The position numbers were made by a program, and so were the translations under genes. From VXNE01 sp963665455 (GTDB lineage Bacteria > Pseudomonadota > Gammaproteobacteria > Pseudomonadales > Azotimanducaceae), in the NCBI GenBank assembly GCA_963665455.1, contig OY762279.1:1178001-1242000 (forward strand): DNA of 64,000 bases, in the 5' to 3' direction. Position 1 is the first letter of the stretch. Every line of letters starts with the position of its first letter. A model generated the notes under the pieces. That model was not told where the DNA came from. It saw nothing but the letters and a program-made list of their open reading frames with translations, and searched no databases. This document shows positions 17,459 through 26,820 of this stretch, piece by piece.

Positions 17459-17995
17459 TCAGGGCGCCGAGGGCGCTGGTGCCGCATAATCGAGGTCTTC
17501 GGTCTCGCTCCTTGGGGCTGGGGACACCCGGGCAAGCAGGTGATCGCGCAACTCCACCGCGATGACTTGGCGCACTTCCGACCGGCTGATTCCGAGCTCA
17601 TAGGCGGCGGCGTCGAACTGCTCTGATTGATCGGGCGTCGGCTCGAACGTGTCGTCGACGTAGGCTGTGCACAACCGGAAGATCTCGTGCGGGCGTTTGC
17701 CAGCAACCTGCGAAAGCAGCTCTTGAGCGAGGTCACGGGCGAGCGCACGCGCGCCGATCGCCGCAGAGGCCTGCCTGCCCAGTTTGGTTAGTCGTAGGGG
17801 GCTGTCGTTTGCGACGACGTTGGAGGGAAGACGGCTGAGAATCTCCTTGATGTCCTTGCGGACTTCGGCCATGAGGTCCTTCAAGGACTCTCTATCCGAA
17901 TTTACCGCACCGACCCATCGGCCCACGGCGAAGATCAGGCCACCAATCGCGAGGACCGCGAGATACGCACGGGGATCGTTGAACAGTTCTTGCAT
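17459..17995 (-). CDS. Membrane-anchored protein of unknown function
   Basis: The 178-residue product starts at ATG 17995 behind a strong GGGAGGG site. One N-terminal membrane helix (AYLAVLAIGGLIFAVGRWVG) is followed by a charged cytoplasmic region that starts as a probable coiled coil (SLKDLMAEVRKDIKEILSRL). No family was recognised. It lies between the parAB group and the atp operon, 157 bases upstream of atpI. Confidence 0.6.
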   Translation of the reverse strand: MQELFNDPRAYLAVLAIGGLIFAVGRWVGAVNSDRESLKDLMAEVRKDIKEILSRLPSNVVANDSPLRLTKLGRQASAAIGARALARDLAQELLSQVAGKRPHEIFRLCTAYVDDTFEPTPDQSEQFDAAAYELGISRSEVRQVIAVELRDHLLARVSPAPRSETEDLDYAAPAPSAP

Positions 17996-18170
17996 CTGGG
18001 TTCCCTCCCTCGGTTCGCGAGCACCCTCGGGCGGCCAAGTTGGCCGCACGAGGAAGTGTCCGGGCTTCGCGTCAGGGTGTCAAACGTTTTTGAGGGTTTC
18101 CCAAGTCCGAGGCTGCACGGCCATGGTCTGCTGCCGATTCGAAGATCGCACGGCAGCGAGCTGCTCGGCC

Positions 18171-18584
18171 TTACGGGCCGGCTGCTACGTCAGCCTCCTC
18201 TGGGCACTCGGCCATCACCTCGATCATCTCGCACACCGTGTCGATAACGCGCCTCGCCAAATCTTCATCGAAGTCTTCCACGCAGAAGCCGTGCGAGATG
18301 GCGTGGCGGTATGCGCCGAGGTCGTCCAGATGGTTGTACTCCTCGTTCGAGAGGAGGCCGTGGTGGATCGCTTGGATGAGGACGCCGGTCCCCCGCAAGA
18401 TGCGAGAATCCGATATGCCTTCCGCCGCCAGCGACTCCCTCGCGCCGGCCTCCAGCGCCGACCACGCCAGAAGCAGCGCCGCTTCAGGAAGTCCCGTCGC
18501 AAGGGCCTTCTCCGCCTGCGCGATCCGGCGCTGGACAGCGGGGCCAGTGCATGATGTCGCCTCCAAACTCGGCGCGTCGGTCAC
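18171..18584 (-). CDS. HEPN-like protein coupled to parB
   Basis: This 137-residue alpha-helical protein starts at GTG 18584 and overlaps the parB stop by four bases (GTGA), so it should be made together with ParB. It carries YRHAISHGF, which fits the R-X4-H pattern of HEPN RNase or nucleotide-binding domains. The preceding helix AALLLAWSALEAGARESL fits a HEPN bundle. The function is unknown. Having such a gene in the parAB unit is not usual. Confidence 0.62.
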   Translation of the reverse strand: MTDAPSLEATSCTGPAVQRRIAQAEKALATGLPEAALLLAWSALEAGARESLAAEGISDSRILRGTGVLIQAIHHGLLSNEEYNHLDDLGAYRHAISHGFCVEDFDEDLARRVIDTVCEMIEVMAECPEEADVAAGP

Positions 18585-19459
18585 GAGGACATGGACGAAC
18601 CCAGACGCCGCAGGAGCCCGTCTAAATCGTCTAGGCTGGCATAGGCGATGACGACCTTGCCGCCGCCCTTCGCCATGTGGTTGATGGAGACGCCCGCGCC
18701 CAGCCTTTCGGATAGCTGGATCTCGAGCCTGCGGATGTCGGGGTCGACCGTCGCCGGCTTGGGTTCGGGTTTCTTTCCCGCGCGCCGCACGAGGGCCTCG
18801 GTCTGGCGGACGGAGAGCTGGCCCTTGACGACGACGCGGGCCATGGGTTCCTGGTCTTCGCTCGGCAAGGCGAGGAGCGCGCGGGCGTGGCCCATCTCCA
18901 GGTCACCGGCCGCGAGCATCTCGCGGACCGGCTCGGGGAGGTTCAGCAGCCGCAGCAGGTTGGCCACCGCCGGGCGGGACTTGCCGACGGCTTCTGCCAC
19001 CTGTTCCTGCGTCAACGCGAACTCTTGGCGCAACCGTTCGAGGCCCTGTGCCTCCTCGATGGGGTTCAGGTCCTCGCGCTGCACGTTCTCGATCAGCGCG
19101 AGCGCCAGGGCTTCGCGATCATCCACGTTGCGGACGACGACGGGAACTTGGTCGAGGCCCGCGCGTTGCGCCGCACGCCAGCGGCGCTCGCCGGCGATCA
19201 GCTCGAAGCCGCCCGCCGCGCGGGGGCGCACGACGACGGGTTGCAGCAGGCCCTGGGTGCGAATGGAGGCGGCGAGTTCGTCGAGGCCCTCGTCCGCGAA
19301 CAGACGCCGCGGCTGGAGCGGACTGCGATGGATCTCATCGACGCCGACGGACTCGCGGGCTTTCGCTTCCGTGGCCGTTGGAGCCTCGGGCGGAGGCCCG
19401 TCGCCGAGCAGCGCCTCGAGCCCACGGCCCAGGCCACGTTTGCGGACGGGCTCGCTCAT
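18581..19459 (-). CDS. parB: Chromosome partitioning protein ParB
   Basis: The 292-residue ParB/Spo0J has the N-terminal region with HRSPLQPRR and the GERRWRAAQRAGL box of the CTPase domain, then a central helix-turn-helix (FALTQEQVAEAVGKSRPAVANLLRLL region) that binds parS, and a C-terminal dimer domain. It spreads from parS sites and is moved by ParA. The start overlaps the parA stop by four bases. Two good parS sites lie within recF at 30194 and 30809. Confidence 0.97.
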   Translation of the reverse strand: MSEPVRKRGLGRGLEALLGDGPPPEAPTATEAKARESVGVDEIHRSPLQPRRLFADEGLDELAASIRTQGLLQPVVVRPRAAGGFELIAGERRWRAAQRAGLDQVPVVVRNVDDREALALALIENVQREDLNPIEEAQGLERLRQEFALTQEQVAEAVGKSRPAVANLLRLLNLPEPVREMLAAGDLEMGHARALLALPSEDQEPMARVVVKGQLSVRQTEALVRRAGKKPEPKPATVDPDIRRLEIQLSERLGAGVSINHMAKGGGKVVIAYASLDDLDGLLRRLGSSMSS

Positions 19460-20217
19460 TCTCCCCGCCCCATCAGCTCCCGCGCCAGCGCCATGTAGGA
19501 GATGGCACCGACGCAGTGCCGGTCGTAGAGGATGGCGGGGAGGCCGTGGCTCGGTGCCTCGGCGAGCCGGACGTTGCGGGGGATGACGGTGCGGAAAACC
19601 CGATCGCCGAAGTGCTTCATCAACTGCCGCGACACGTCGCGGGTGAGGCTGGTGCGCGGATCATACATGGTCCGCACGATGCCCTCTATGGAGAGGCCGG
19701 GGTTGCCCCGGGTGCGCACGCCGGCGATGGTGTCGAGGAGCGCGGTGAGGCCTTCCAGGGCGTAGTACTCGCACTGTAGCGGGATCAGTACGCCGTCCGC
19801 CGCCATCAGCGCGTTCAGGGTGAGCACGCTCAAGGAGGGCGGGCAGTCCATGACGACGTAGTCGAAGTGCCGCGCCTGGAGGTCGAGGCGGGTGCGCAGG
19901 CGGGCGTTGCGGTCCGTGCTGCCGAGGAGTTCAAGTTCCGCGGCGGTGAGGTCCGAGTTGGACGGGGCGAGTGCCATGCCGGACGCTCCCGTCACGGAGA
20001 TGTCGCCCAAGGGCGCGTCGCCGACGAGCCAGTCGTAGGTGCTCAACGCCAAGTCCCGTTTGTCCACGCCGCAGCCCATGGTGGCGTTGCCCTGGGGGTC
20101 GAGATCGACGAGCAGCGTGCTGGCGCCGTGTAGCGTGAGGGACGCGGCGAGGTTCACGCTGGTAGTGGTCTTGCCGACGCCGCCCTTCTGGTTGGCGACG
20201 GCGAGGCGCCGGGTCAT
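19456..20217 (-). CDS. parA: Chromosome partitioning ATPase ParA
   Basis: The 253-residue ParA/Soj ATPase carries the deviant Walker A KGGVGKTT near residue 11, the LLVDLDPQGN A' motif and DYVVMDCPPSL Walker B. It has no N-terminal DNA-binding domain, as expected for chromosomal ParA. It binds DNA non-specifically with ATP and segregates ParB-parS complexes. It overlaps both rsmG and parB by four bases. Confidence 0.98.
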   Translation of the reverse strand: MTRRLAVANQKGGVGKTTTSVNLAASLTLHGASTLLVDLDPQGNATMGCGVDKRDLALSTYDWLVGDAPLGDISVTGASGMALAPSNSDLTAAELELLGSTDRNARLRTRLDLQARHFDYVVMDCPPSLSVLTLNALMAADGVLIPLQCEYYALEGLTALLDTIAGVRTRGNPGLSIEGIVRTMYDPRTSLTRDVSRQLMKHFGDRVFRTVIPRNVRLAEAPSHGLPAILYDRHCVGAISYMALARELMGRGE

Positions 20218-20795
20218 GGCTGTTCGCCCTCTGCCGTGACGACGGTGACGTAGCGCTCGCCGGCGGCGTCCGGAGACGCGACGCGATCACTCGAGAGGAC
20301 TCGGCCTCCCGCGAACGACGTGCCCGAGAGCGTCGCGCCCGTCTGGAGCAGGGCGACGCCGTCAGAGGCGAGCAACGGACGGATCGCTTCCCACGCCACC
20401 GGCGGTTTCGCGAATGCCCGTGCCGTGACGGTGTCGAAAGGCGTCGCTGGCCGGTATTGGCGAACGTCCTCCTCCACCACGTTCGCGTTCTTGATGTCGA
20501 GCTCGATCAACGCCTGGCGGAGGAAGCGGGCCTTGGTGGCGCTGCGCTCCACGAGGGTGACGGACCAATCGGTGGCCACGATCGCGAGCGGAACCCCCGG
20601 AAAGCCGGCGCCCGATCCCGCGTCGGCGAGGCGGTTTCCGCGCACGAGGGGCACGAGGGTGAGGCTGTCCTGGATGTGCTTGGTCTCGAGATACGCGATG
20701 TCGTGGCGGCCGACGAGGTTGTAGACGCGGTTCCACCGGCGCAGGAGTTCGCCGAACGCGTCGAGGCGCGCCCGCGCGGCGGCATCGAGCGTCAT
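20214..20795 (-). CDS. rsmG: 16S rRNA (guanine-N7) methyltransferase RsmG
   Basis: The 193-residue enzyme methylates G527 (E. coli numbering) of 16S rRNA. The SAM site is visible as ADAGSGAGFPGVPLA, with the N-terminal RWNRVYNLVG segment typical of GidB. It overlaps mnmG and parA by four bases each, consistent with the conserved mnmG-rsmG-parA order. Confidence 0.96.
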   Translation of the reverse strand: MTLDAAARARLDAFGELLRRWNRVYNLVGRHDIAYLETKHIQDSLTLVPLVRGNRLADAGSGAGFPGVPLAIVATDWSVTLVERSATKARFLRQALIELDIKNANVVEEDVRQYRPATPFDTVTARAFAKPPVAWEAIRPLLASDGVALLQTGATLSGTSFAGGRVLSSDRVASPDAAGERYVTVVTAEGEQP

Positions 20796-22699
20796 GCAGA
20801 TCGTTCCAATGCCTCCGTCGCCGCGCCCTCGACGTGACGCCGGGCGAAGATCCTGAGCAGGGAGAGCGCCGCCGGCGTCACGCCCGGTATGCGTGCCGCC
20901 CGCGCCAGCGTGGCCGGGCGCGCTTCGGACAGCTTGCTCTTGAGTTCGTTCGAGAGCCCGGAGATCGCCGCGTAGTCTAGGTCCGGGGGTAGGACGACCT
21001 CCTCGCGAGCCCGGGCCTTGGCGATCTCTTCGTCCTGGCGCTTGATGTAGCCGTCGTACTTCGCCTGGATTTCGACTTGTTCGACTGCTTCCGACGAGCA
21101 GGCGGCGAGGCCCGGCACGATGGCGGCGATATCCGCCGCCCGGACGCGCGGGCGCTTCAGGAGGTCCAGCAGGTTCGATTCCTTCGATAGGGACTCGCCG
21201 CAGCGCGCCGCCAACGCGCCCGCCGCCTCGGTGCCGGGGCTCACGCGCTCGGCCTCAAGCAAGGCCGTCGCGGCCCGGATCGACTCCCGCTTCGCCTCGA
21301 AGGCCCGCCAGCGGCGGTCGTCCGCCAAACCCATCTCGCGGCCGATGGGTGTCAGGCGCAGATCCGCGTTGTCCTGGCGCAGGCGCAGGCGGTATTCCGC
21401 GCGGCTCGTGAACATGCGGTAGGGCTCGTTGGTCCCGAGGTTTACGAGATCGTCCACCAGCACGCCCAAATAAGCCTCGTGACGGCCGGGCACCCAGGGT
21501 TCCCGGCCAGCGACGCGGCGGGCAGCGTTGATGCCGGCGAGCAGCCCCTGTGCGGCAGCCTCTTCGTAGCCGGTGGTGCCGTTGATCTGGCCGGCGAAAA
21601 AGAGGTGGGAGACGGTGCGGGTCTCCAGCGAATGGTGCAGGCCGCGAGGATCGAAGAAGTCGTACTCGATGGCGTAGCCCGGCCGCGTGATGCGGGCGCG
21701 CTCGAAGCCGGCGATGGTGCGCACGGCGGCAAGCTGCACGTCGAACGGCAGGCTGGTGGAGATGCCGTTCGGATAGAGTTCGTTCGTGTCGAGCCCTTCC
21801 GGCTCGACGAAGATGCGGTGCTCCGTCCGGTCCGCGAAGCGCACCACCTTGTCCTCGATGGACGGGCAGTAGCGCGGGCCGACGCCCTCGATGACGCCGG
21901 TATACATCGGCGAGCGGTCGAGGCCGCCGCGGATGATGCGGTGCGTCGCCTCGTTCGTGGCGGCGACATGGCACGGGACTTGGCGCGGATGGTCTTCCGG
22001 CACCGAGAGGTACGACATCACGGGGCGCGGCTCGTCGCCGGGCTGGACTTCGAGCCGGTCGAAATCCACCGTATCCCCCGCGATGCGCGGCGGGGTGCCG
22101 GTTTTCAGCCGGTCCACCGTGAACGGCAACGCGCGCAGGCGTTCCGCGAGGGCGTTCGAGGGTGCGTCCCCGGCTCGGCCGCCGGGCTTGTTCTCCAGGC
22201 CGACGTGAATGCGGCCACCGAGGAAGGTTCCGGTGGTTAGGACGACGCTTCGGGCGCGGAAGAAGAGGCCCATGTCCGTGTGGACGCCGACGCATCGCCC
22301 GTTCTCGATCTCCAGATCGACGACCGACTGCTGGAAGATCGCGAGGTTTTCCGCCCGTTCCAGCATGCGCCGGATCGCGCCTCGGTAGAGCACGCGGTCC
22401 GCCTGGGCGCGGGTCGCCCGCACGGCCGGTCCCTTGCTGGCGTTCAGGATGCGGAAGTGGATGCCGGCGGCGTCCGCGGCGAGGCCCATGGCGCCGCCGA
22501 GGGCGTCGATTTCCTTGACCAGATGGCTCTTGCCGATGCCGCCGATCGCCGGGTTGCACGACATCTGGCCCACGGTCTCGATGTTCTGCGTCAGCAGCAG
22601 GGTGGACGCGCCCATGCGCGCCGCCGCGAGGGCCGCTTCGGTGCCCGCGTGTCCGCCGCCGATGATGATGACGTCGTGGAGGTCTTGGGTGCGTGTCAT
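20792..22699 (-). CDS. mnmG: tRNA uridine 5-carboxymethylaminomethyl modification enzyme MnmG
   Basis: The 635-residue FAD enzyme works with MnmE on the wobble uridine of several tRNAs. It has the dinucleotide motif DVIIIGGGHAGTEAALAAAR, the SCNPAIGGIGKSHLVKEIDALGG block and the TGTFLGGRIHVG segment. The start at 22699 (MTRTQDLHD) was chosen because the dinucleotide motif follows directly; the frame remains open further into mnmE. It lies 40 bases after mnmE. Confidence 0.98.
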   Translation of the reverse strand: MTRTQDLHDVIIIGGGHAGTEAALAAARMGASTLLLTQNIETVGQMSCNPAIGGIGKSHLVKEIDALGGAMGLAADAAGIHFRILNASKGPAVRATRAQADRVLYRGAIRRMLERAENLAIFQQSVVDLEIENGRCVGVHTDMGLFFRARSVVLTTGTFLGGRIHVGLENKPGGRAGDAPSNALAERLRALPFTVDRLKTGTPPRIAGDTVDFDRLEVQPGDEPRPVMSYLSVPEDHPRQVPCHVAATNEATHRIIRGGLDRSPMYTGVIEGVGPRYCPSIEDKVVRFADRTEHRIFVEPEGLDTNELYPNGISTSLPFDVQLAAVRTIAGFERARITRPGYAIEYDFFDPRGLHHSLETRTVSHLFFAGQINGTTGYEEAAAQGLLAGINAARRVAGREPWVPGRHEAYLGVLVDDLVNLGTNEPYRMFTSRAEYRLRLRQDNADLRLTPIGREMGLADDRRWRAFEAKRESIRAATALLEAERVSPGTEAAGALAARCGESLSKESNLLDLLKRPRVRAADIAAIVPGLAACSSEAVEQVEIQAKYDGYIKRQDEEIAKARAREEVVLPPDLDYAAISGLSNELKSKLSEARPATLARAARIPGVTPAALSLLRIFARRHVEGAATEALERSA

Positions 22700-22739
22700 G
22701 GTCGAGCCTCGGGGTCCAAGGCGTTTCGAGGCGCGTAGC

Positions 22740-24065
22740 TTATTTGCCGATGCAGAAGCTGGCAAAGATTTCGCCCAGGAGATCGTCGGTGGTGGTCTCG
22801 CCGACGATGGTGCCGAGGTGTTCATGGGCGGCCCGGAGTTCCTCCGCGAGCAGCTCGCCCTCGCCTTCCTCGAGGCGGGTGGCACCGGACTCCAGCGCCG
22901 TCGAGGCCGCACGAAGTGCTTCGAGGTGCCGCCGCCGTGCGGTGAACGCGCCCTCCGGGGACTGATAGCCGGCTAGGCGTTTCAGTTCCTGTACGAGGTC
23001 GTCGAAGCCGGCACCCGTCAAAGCGCAGACGCGGACCACGCCTAGTTCGACCCGGCCGGGGGTGCCGCCACTGAGATCGGCTTTGTTGCGCAGTAAGAGA
23101 TGCCGGGCTTGGGGGCGTTCCGCGGAGGACGCTGGTGCGCAGCGGTCGTCCTGGACTTCCACGACGATATCCGCCGCCGCCATCGCCTGCTTCGCGCGGT
23201 CCACCCCTTCCGCCTCGACCGGGTCCGCCGTGTCCCGGAGGCCGGCGGTGTCCACCACCCGCACGGGCAGGCCGTCGAGTTCGAAATCCGCCGTCAAGGT
23301 GTCTCGCGTGGTGCCGGGAATGGCCGTGACGATGGCGCGGTCTTCTCCCGACAATCGATTGAAAATACTAGACTTTCCGACATTGGGATCGCCGACGAAG
23401 ACGATGTTCGCGCCGTCGTTCAGGAGCGCGCCCTGGATCGCCTCGGCGCTGAGGTCCGCCAGCGCCTGCTCGATCGCGGCGAGCCGTTCACCGACCTCCG
23501 ATCCGGTGAGGAAGTCGATGTCCTCGTCGGCGAAATCGATGGCGGCCTCGCAGTAGACCCGCAACCCGAGGACGTCGCGGTCGATGGTATGGACGCGCTC
23601 GGAGAACGCGCCGCTCAAGGACCGGGCCGCGCCGAGGGCCGCCCGCCGGGTGGCGCTGTTGACCAAGTCCAGGATCGCCTCGGCCTGTACCAGATCGATG
23701 CGGCCGTTGACGAAAGCCCGTTCCGAGAACTCGCCCGGTTCCGCCCGGCGGGCACCGAGTTCGAGGACTCGGGAGACCACCAGGTCCAAGACCATCGGGC
23801 CGCCGTGGCCTTGCAGCTCCAGCACGTCCTCGCCCGTGAACGAGTGGGGATTCTCGAAGAGGATGGCGATCCCCTGGTCAAGAGTCTCGCCGTTCCCATC
23901 GCGAAAATGTGCGAATTGGGCCCTGCGTGATGTGAGCGTTTTCCCCACCATGCTGTGGGCAATCTCGCACACGGCCGGGCCGGACACGCGCACGATGCCC
24001 ACGCCACCCCGGCCCGGCGCGGTCGCCACGGCCGCGATGGTGTCCTCGCCTCCGGTTCGTTTCAT
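22740..24065 (-). CDS. mnmE: tRNA modification GTPase MnmE
   Basis: The 441-residue protein has an N-terminal tetrahydrofolate-binding domain (TIAAVATAPGRGGVGIVRVSG), a GTPase domain with GDPNVGKSS, the switch region ATAIPGTTRD-like block and DTAGLRDT, and the C-terminal FCIGK, whose Cys is conserved. It forms a complex with MnmG. Confidence 0.98.
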   Translation of the reverse strand: MKRTGGEDTIAAVATAPGRGGVGIVRVSGPAVCEIAHSMVGKTLTSRRAQFAHFRDGNGETLDQGIAILFENPHSFTGEDVLELQGHGGPMVLDLVVSRVLELGARRAEPGEFSERAFVNGRIDLVQAEAILDLVNSATRRAALGAARSLSGAFSERVHTIDRDVLGLRVYCEAAIDFADEDIDFLTGSEVGERLAAIEQALADLSAEAIQGALLNDGANIVFVGDPNVGKSSIFNRLSGEDRAIVTAIPGTTRDTLTADFELDGLPVRVVDTAGLRDTADPVEAEGVDRAKQAMAAADIVVEVQDDRCAPASSAERPQARHLLLRNKADLSGGTPGRVELGVVRVCALTGAGFDDLVQELKRLAGYQSPEGAFTARRRHLEALRAASTALESGATRLEEGEGELLAEELRAAHEHLGTIVGETTTDDLLGEIFASFCIGK

Positions 24066-24119
24066 GAGGGGGTTCCGGCAGCCCTTCCCGGGCTCAATCA
24101 GCCGAAGGCGGCGCGGCCG

Positions 24120-25853
24120 TCAAGCCTTTGCGGCGCCGCTCGCGTCCGCGTGCTCGATGCGGTAGGTGATGTACCACTGCTGCGCCATGGACAGCAGGTT
24201 GTTGACGAGCCAGTAGAGGACGAGCCCGGCCGGGAAGAAGAGGAAGAGCACGGTGAACATGATCGGCATCATCTTCATGATCCGCGCCTGCATCGGGTCC
24301 GGCATCGGCGGGTTCAGCATCTGCTGGAAGTACATGGACGCGCCCATGAGGATGGGCAGGACGAAGAACGGGTCCATCGCCGCCAGGTCGTCGATCCAGC
24401 CGAAGAACGGCGCCTGGCGCAGTTCGACGCTCTCGTAGAGCACCCAATAGAGCGCGATGAACACCGGCATCTGGAGCAGCATCGGCAGGCAGCCGCCGAG
24501 GGGATTCGCCTTCTCCTTGCGGTAGAGCTCCATCATTTCCTGGGAGAGCTTCTGGCGGTCCCCGGCGTGGCGTTCCTGCAGGCGCTTCATCTGCGGGGCC
24601 ACCTTGCGCATCTTCGCCATCGACTTGTAGCTCGCCGCCGACAGCGGATAGAGCACGAGCTTGATGACCAACGTCATGAGGATGATCGCGACGCCCCAGT
24701 TGGCGATCCACCCGTGGATCTCGTCGAGGAGGTAGAAGAGCGGCACGGCCAGCCACCACAGGAAGCCGTAGTCCACGGTCAGGTCGAGGTTCGGGGCGAT
24801 CTCGGCGAGGCGCTTCTGGTCCTTCGGTCCGGCATAGAAGCCCGCGCTCGCGGTGCCGGTCTCGCCGGGGCCGACGGTGAACGCCGGGGCGGTGAACCCG
24901 ACGATGTAGGTGCCATCGCCCCGGCGGTTGGGATAGCCGTAGAAGGCGTTGCGCTGCTCGGGGTTCGCCACCCAGGCGCTCAGGAAGTAGTGCTGCAGGA
25001 TCGCGATCCACCCGCCGGTGACCTCCTCGCGCAGTTGCTCCTCGGCGAGGTCCTCGAAGTCCACCTTGTCGTAGCGCGACTCCACGGTCGTCAGCGCGGC
25101 GCCGAGATACGGCCTCGGTCCCAGGAACATCTGGCTGCCCGGGGGTAGCGAGGCGTCGCGCTTGAGTTGGGCGAACAGGTTGGCGGAGAACGGGTCGGAG
25201 GTCTGATTGCGGACGCGGTACTCGACGTCGACGTAGTAGTCCGCCGCGTCGAAGCGGAAGCGTTTCTCCACGTCGACCCCCGCGTCCGCGAAGCGCAACA
25301 CCACGTCGAGCTCTCCATCCTCGATGCGATACGACAAGGCGTCCGCCGAGTAGAGCGGGCGTTCGCCCCTGGAATCGATGCCGTCCCGGCCCACCAGGCC
25401 GCTTTGCGCGACGTAGGTGTGGCCGGCGCGTCGGTCGAGCAGCACGAACGGCGTGTCCAGCTGGTCCAGGCTGACGGGATACTGCGGCAGGTGCACGCCC
25501 ACGATGTCCCCGCCCCTCGGGTCGATCCAGACCGTCATGGTGGGGGTCGAGACCTCGATCAGACTGGAGTCCGAGACCACGGCTTCCCGCGCCATGTCCG
25601 CTTGGGGGTCCGCAGCCACGGGGACATCGGGTACGTCGAGTGGGACTTCCGTCGGCGGTGCCACGTCCGGCACGCCCGTGTCGGTCACCGGGGCGGTCGG
25701 GGGCTCGACGGGCGTGTTGATGGCCGTCGGGGGTGCCGAAGTCGAAGGTGCCGGGGGCTGGCCGTAGTCCTCCTGCCAAGCGAGCATGAGCAGGTAGCCC
25801 GTCGCCGCCAACGCGATGATGAGGATGATTCGCTGGATTTCCGGGGTTGGCAT
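24120..25853 (-). CDS. yidC: Membrane protein insertase YidC
   Basis: The 577-residue insertase has an N-terminal membrane anchor (IILIIALAATGYLLML), a Pro/Thr-rich linker, the large periplasmic domain (around residues 60-340), and five C-terminal membrane helices with the conserved hydrophilic-groove Arg in the SYKSMAKMRKVAP region. The start at 25853 places the anchor at the N terminus. It inserts small membrane proteins such as the ATP synthase c subunit encoded nearby. Confidence 0.97.
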   Translation of the reverse strand: MPTPEIQRIILIIALAATGYLLMLAWQEDYGQPPAPSTSAPPTAINTPVEPPTAPVTDTGVPDVAPPTEVPLDVPDVPVAADPQADMAREAVVSDSSLIEVSTPTMTVWIDPRGGDIVGVHLPQYPVSLDQLDTPFVLLDRRAGHTYVAQSGLVGRDGIDSRGERPLYSADALSYRIEDGELDVVLRFADAGVDVEKRFRFDAADYYVDVEYRVRNQTSDPFSANLFAQLKRDASLPPGSQMFLGPRPYLGAALTTVESRYDKVDFEDLAEEQLREEVTGGWIAILQHYFLSAWVANPEQRNAFYGYPNRRGDGTYIVGFTAPAFTVGPGETGTASAGFYAGPKDQKRLAEIAPNLDLTVDYGFLWWLAVPLFYLLDEIHGWIANWGVAIILMTLVIKLVLYPLSAASYKSMAKMRKVAPQMKRLQERHAGDRQKLSQEMMELYRKEKANPLGGCLPMLLQMPVFIALYWVLYESVELRQAPFFGWIDDLAAMDPFFVLPILMGASMYFQQMLNPPMPDPMQARIMKMMPIMFTVLFLFFPAGLVLYWLVNNLLSMAQQWYITYRIEHADASGAAKA

Positions 25854-25875
25854 GAACGGCGCTCTCGGGGTTCGC

Positions 25876-26196
25876 CTAGGCGCGTGGCACCGGGTCGTAG
25901 CCGCCGTCGTGCCAAGGATGACACCGGCCAATGCGCTTCGCGGCCAGCCAGCCGCCGTGCCGGAAGCCGTGGACCTTGATGGCCTCGAGCGCGTATGCGG
26001 AACACGACGGGTGGAAGCGGCAACTACGCGGCAGCATTGGACTTAGCGTATAGCGGTACAGGCGCACCAAGGCCATCGCGGCCACGGCGGGGGTGCGCAA
26101 CAGCCAAGACGCGGCTGCTCGCCACCGGGAGCGGGGCGTTGCCGCGGGCACGCGATCTGGCGCCACGCGCCCGAGCTGCGGGTCTGTCTTGCTCAT
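25876..26196 (-). CDS. yidD: Membrane protein insertion factor YidD
   Basis: The core LVRLYRYTLSPML-RSCRFHPSCSAYALEAI and GRCHPWHDGGYDPVP are diagnostic of YidD. The chosen ATG at 26196 has a GAGAAG upstream and gives 106 residues, longer at the N terminus than the usual 70-90. An upstream ATG at 26226 would overlap rnpA. It sits between rnpA and yidC as normal. Confidence 0.93.
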   Translation of the reverse strand: MSKTDPQLGRVAPDRVPAATPRSRWRAAASWLLRTPAVAAMALVRLYRYTLSPMLPRSCRFHPSCSAYALEAIKVHGFRHGGWLAAKRIGRCHPWHDGGYDPVPRA

Positions 26197-26206
26197 GGCG
26201 CTTCTC

Positions 26207-26554
26207 TCATTGCACTGGCATTGCACTGGTGGCCCTCTCCATCAGCCGATCCACGGACCGCCGTACGTCGCCCACCCTGGTAACGACCACCACGATGTCC
26301 CAAGCGGGCAGTCCGGGCCGCGCAAGACGAAACGACTCTCGAATCTGGCGCTTGGCTCGGTTGCGGTCAACGGCGCGCTTCAGCACCCGCTTGGGAACCA
26401 CCAGCCCCAAGCGTGCGCCGTGCATTCTATTCGGTACGGCCAGCAGACGTAACGGACCGTGGTGCATTCGGGTCCGCGGTTTCGCGAACACGCGGTCGAA
26501 GTCCGTCCGCCGCGTCAGCCTCGCGGTCCGTGGGAAGGCGTACCCGGAGGACAA
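26207..26554 (-). CDS. rnpA: Ribonuclease P protein component
   Basis: The 115-residue basic protein has the RTDFDRVFAKPRTR segment and the RNR box NRAKRQIRESFR of RNase P protein. It helps the catalytic RNA trim tRNA 5' leaders. The start is TTG at 26554 with no good ribosome binding site; translation may depend on rpmH just upstream (49-base gap). Confidence 0.95.
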   Translation of the reverse strand: MSSGYAFPRTARLTRRTDFDRVFAKPRTRMHHGPLRLLAVPNRMHGARLGLVVPKRVLKRAVDRNRAKRQIRESFRLARPGLPAWDIVVVVTRVGDVRRSVDRLMERATSAMPVQ

Positions 26555-26603
26555 GGGTGAGGCGGAGGAAGACGGGTCGCCGGTCGAAACGCGGCGAGCA
26601 GGT

Positions 26604-26738
26604 TCAGACGGACAGGCGCTTCCGGCCCTTCTTGCGGCGTGCGTTCAGCACCTTCCGCCCGCCCCGGGTGGACATGCGCGCCCGGAAGCCGTGGGTCCGC
26701 TTGCGCTTGATGCGGCTTGGCTGATAGGTCCGTTTCAC
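26604..26738 (-). CDS. rpmH: 50S ribosomal protein L34
   Basis: This 44-residue protein is an essentially standard L34: it starts at GTG 26738 with KRTYQPSRIKRKRTHGF and ends KGRKRLSV. It is the first gene of the leftward operon away from the origin. Confidence 0.97.
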   Translation of the reverse strand: MKRTYQPSRIKRKRTHGFRARMSTRGGRKVLNARRKKGRKRLSV

Positions 26739-26820
26739 GACGCCTCCGTCGATGCGAGCGCCTCGAGCTTACCCGGTGGCACGGCGGTTGCCGCCACCGC
26801 TCCGCAGGCGGGAGCGGGAT

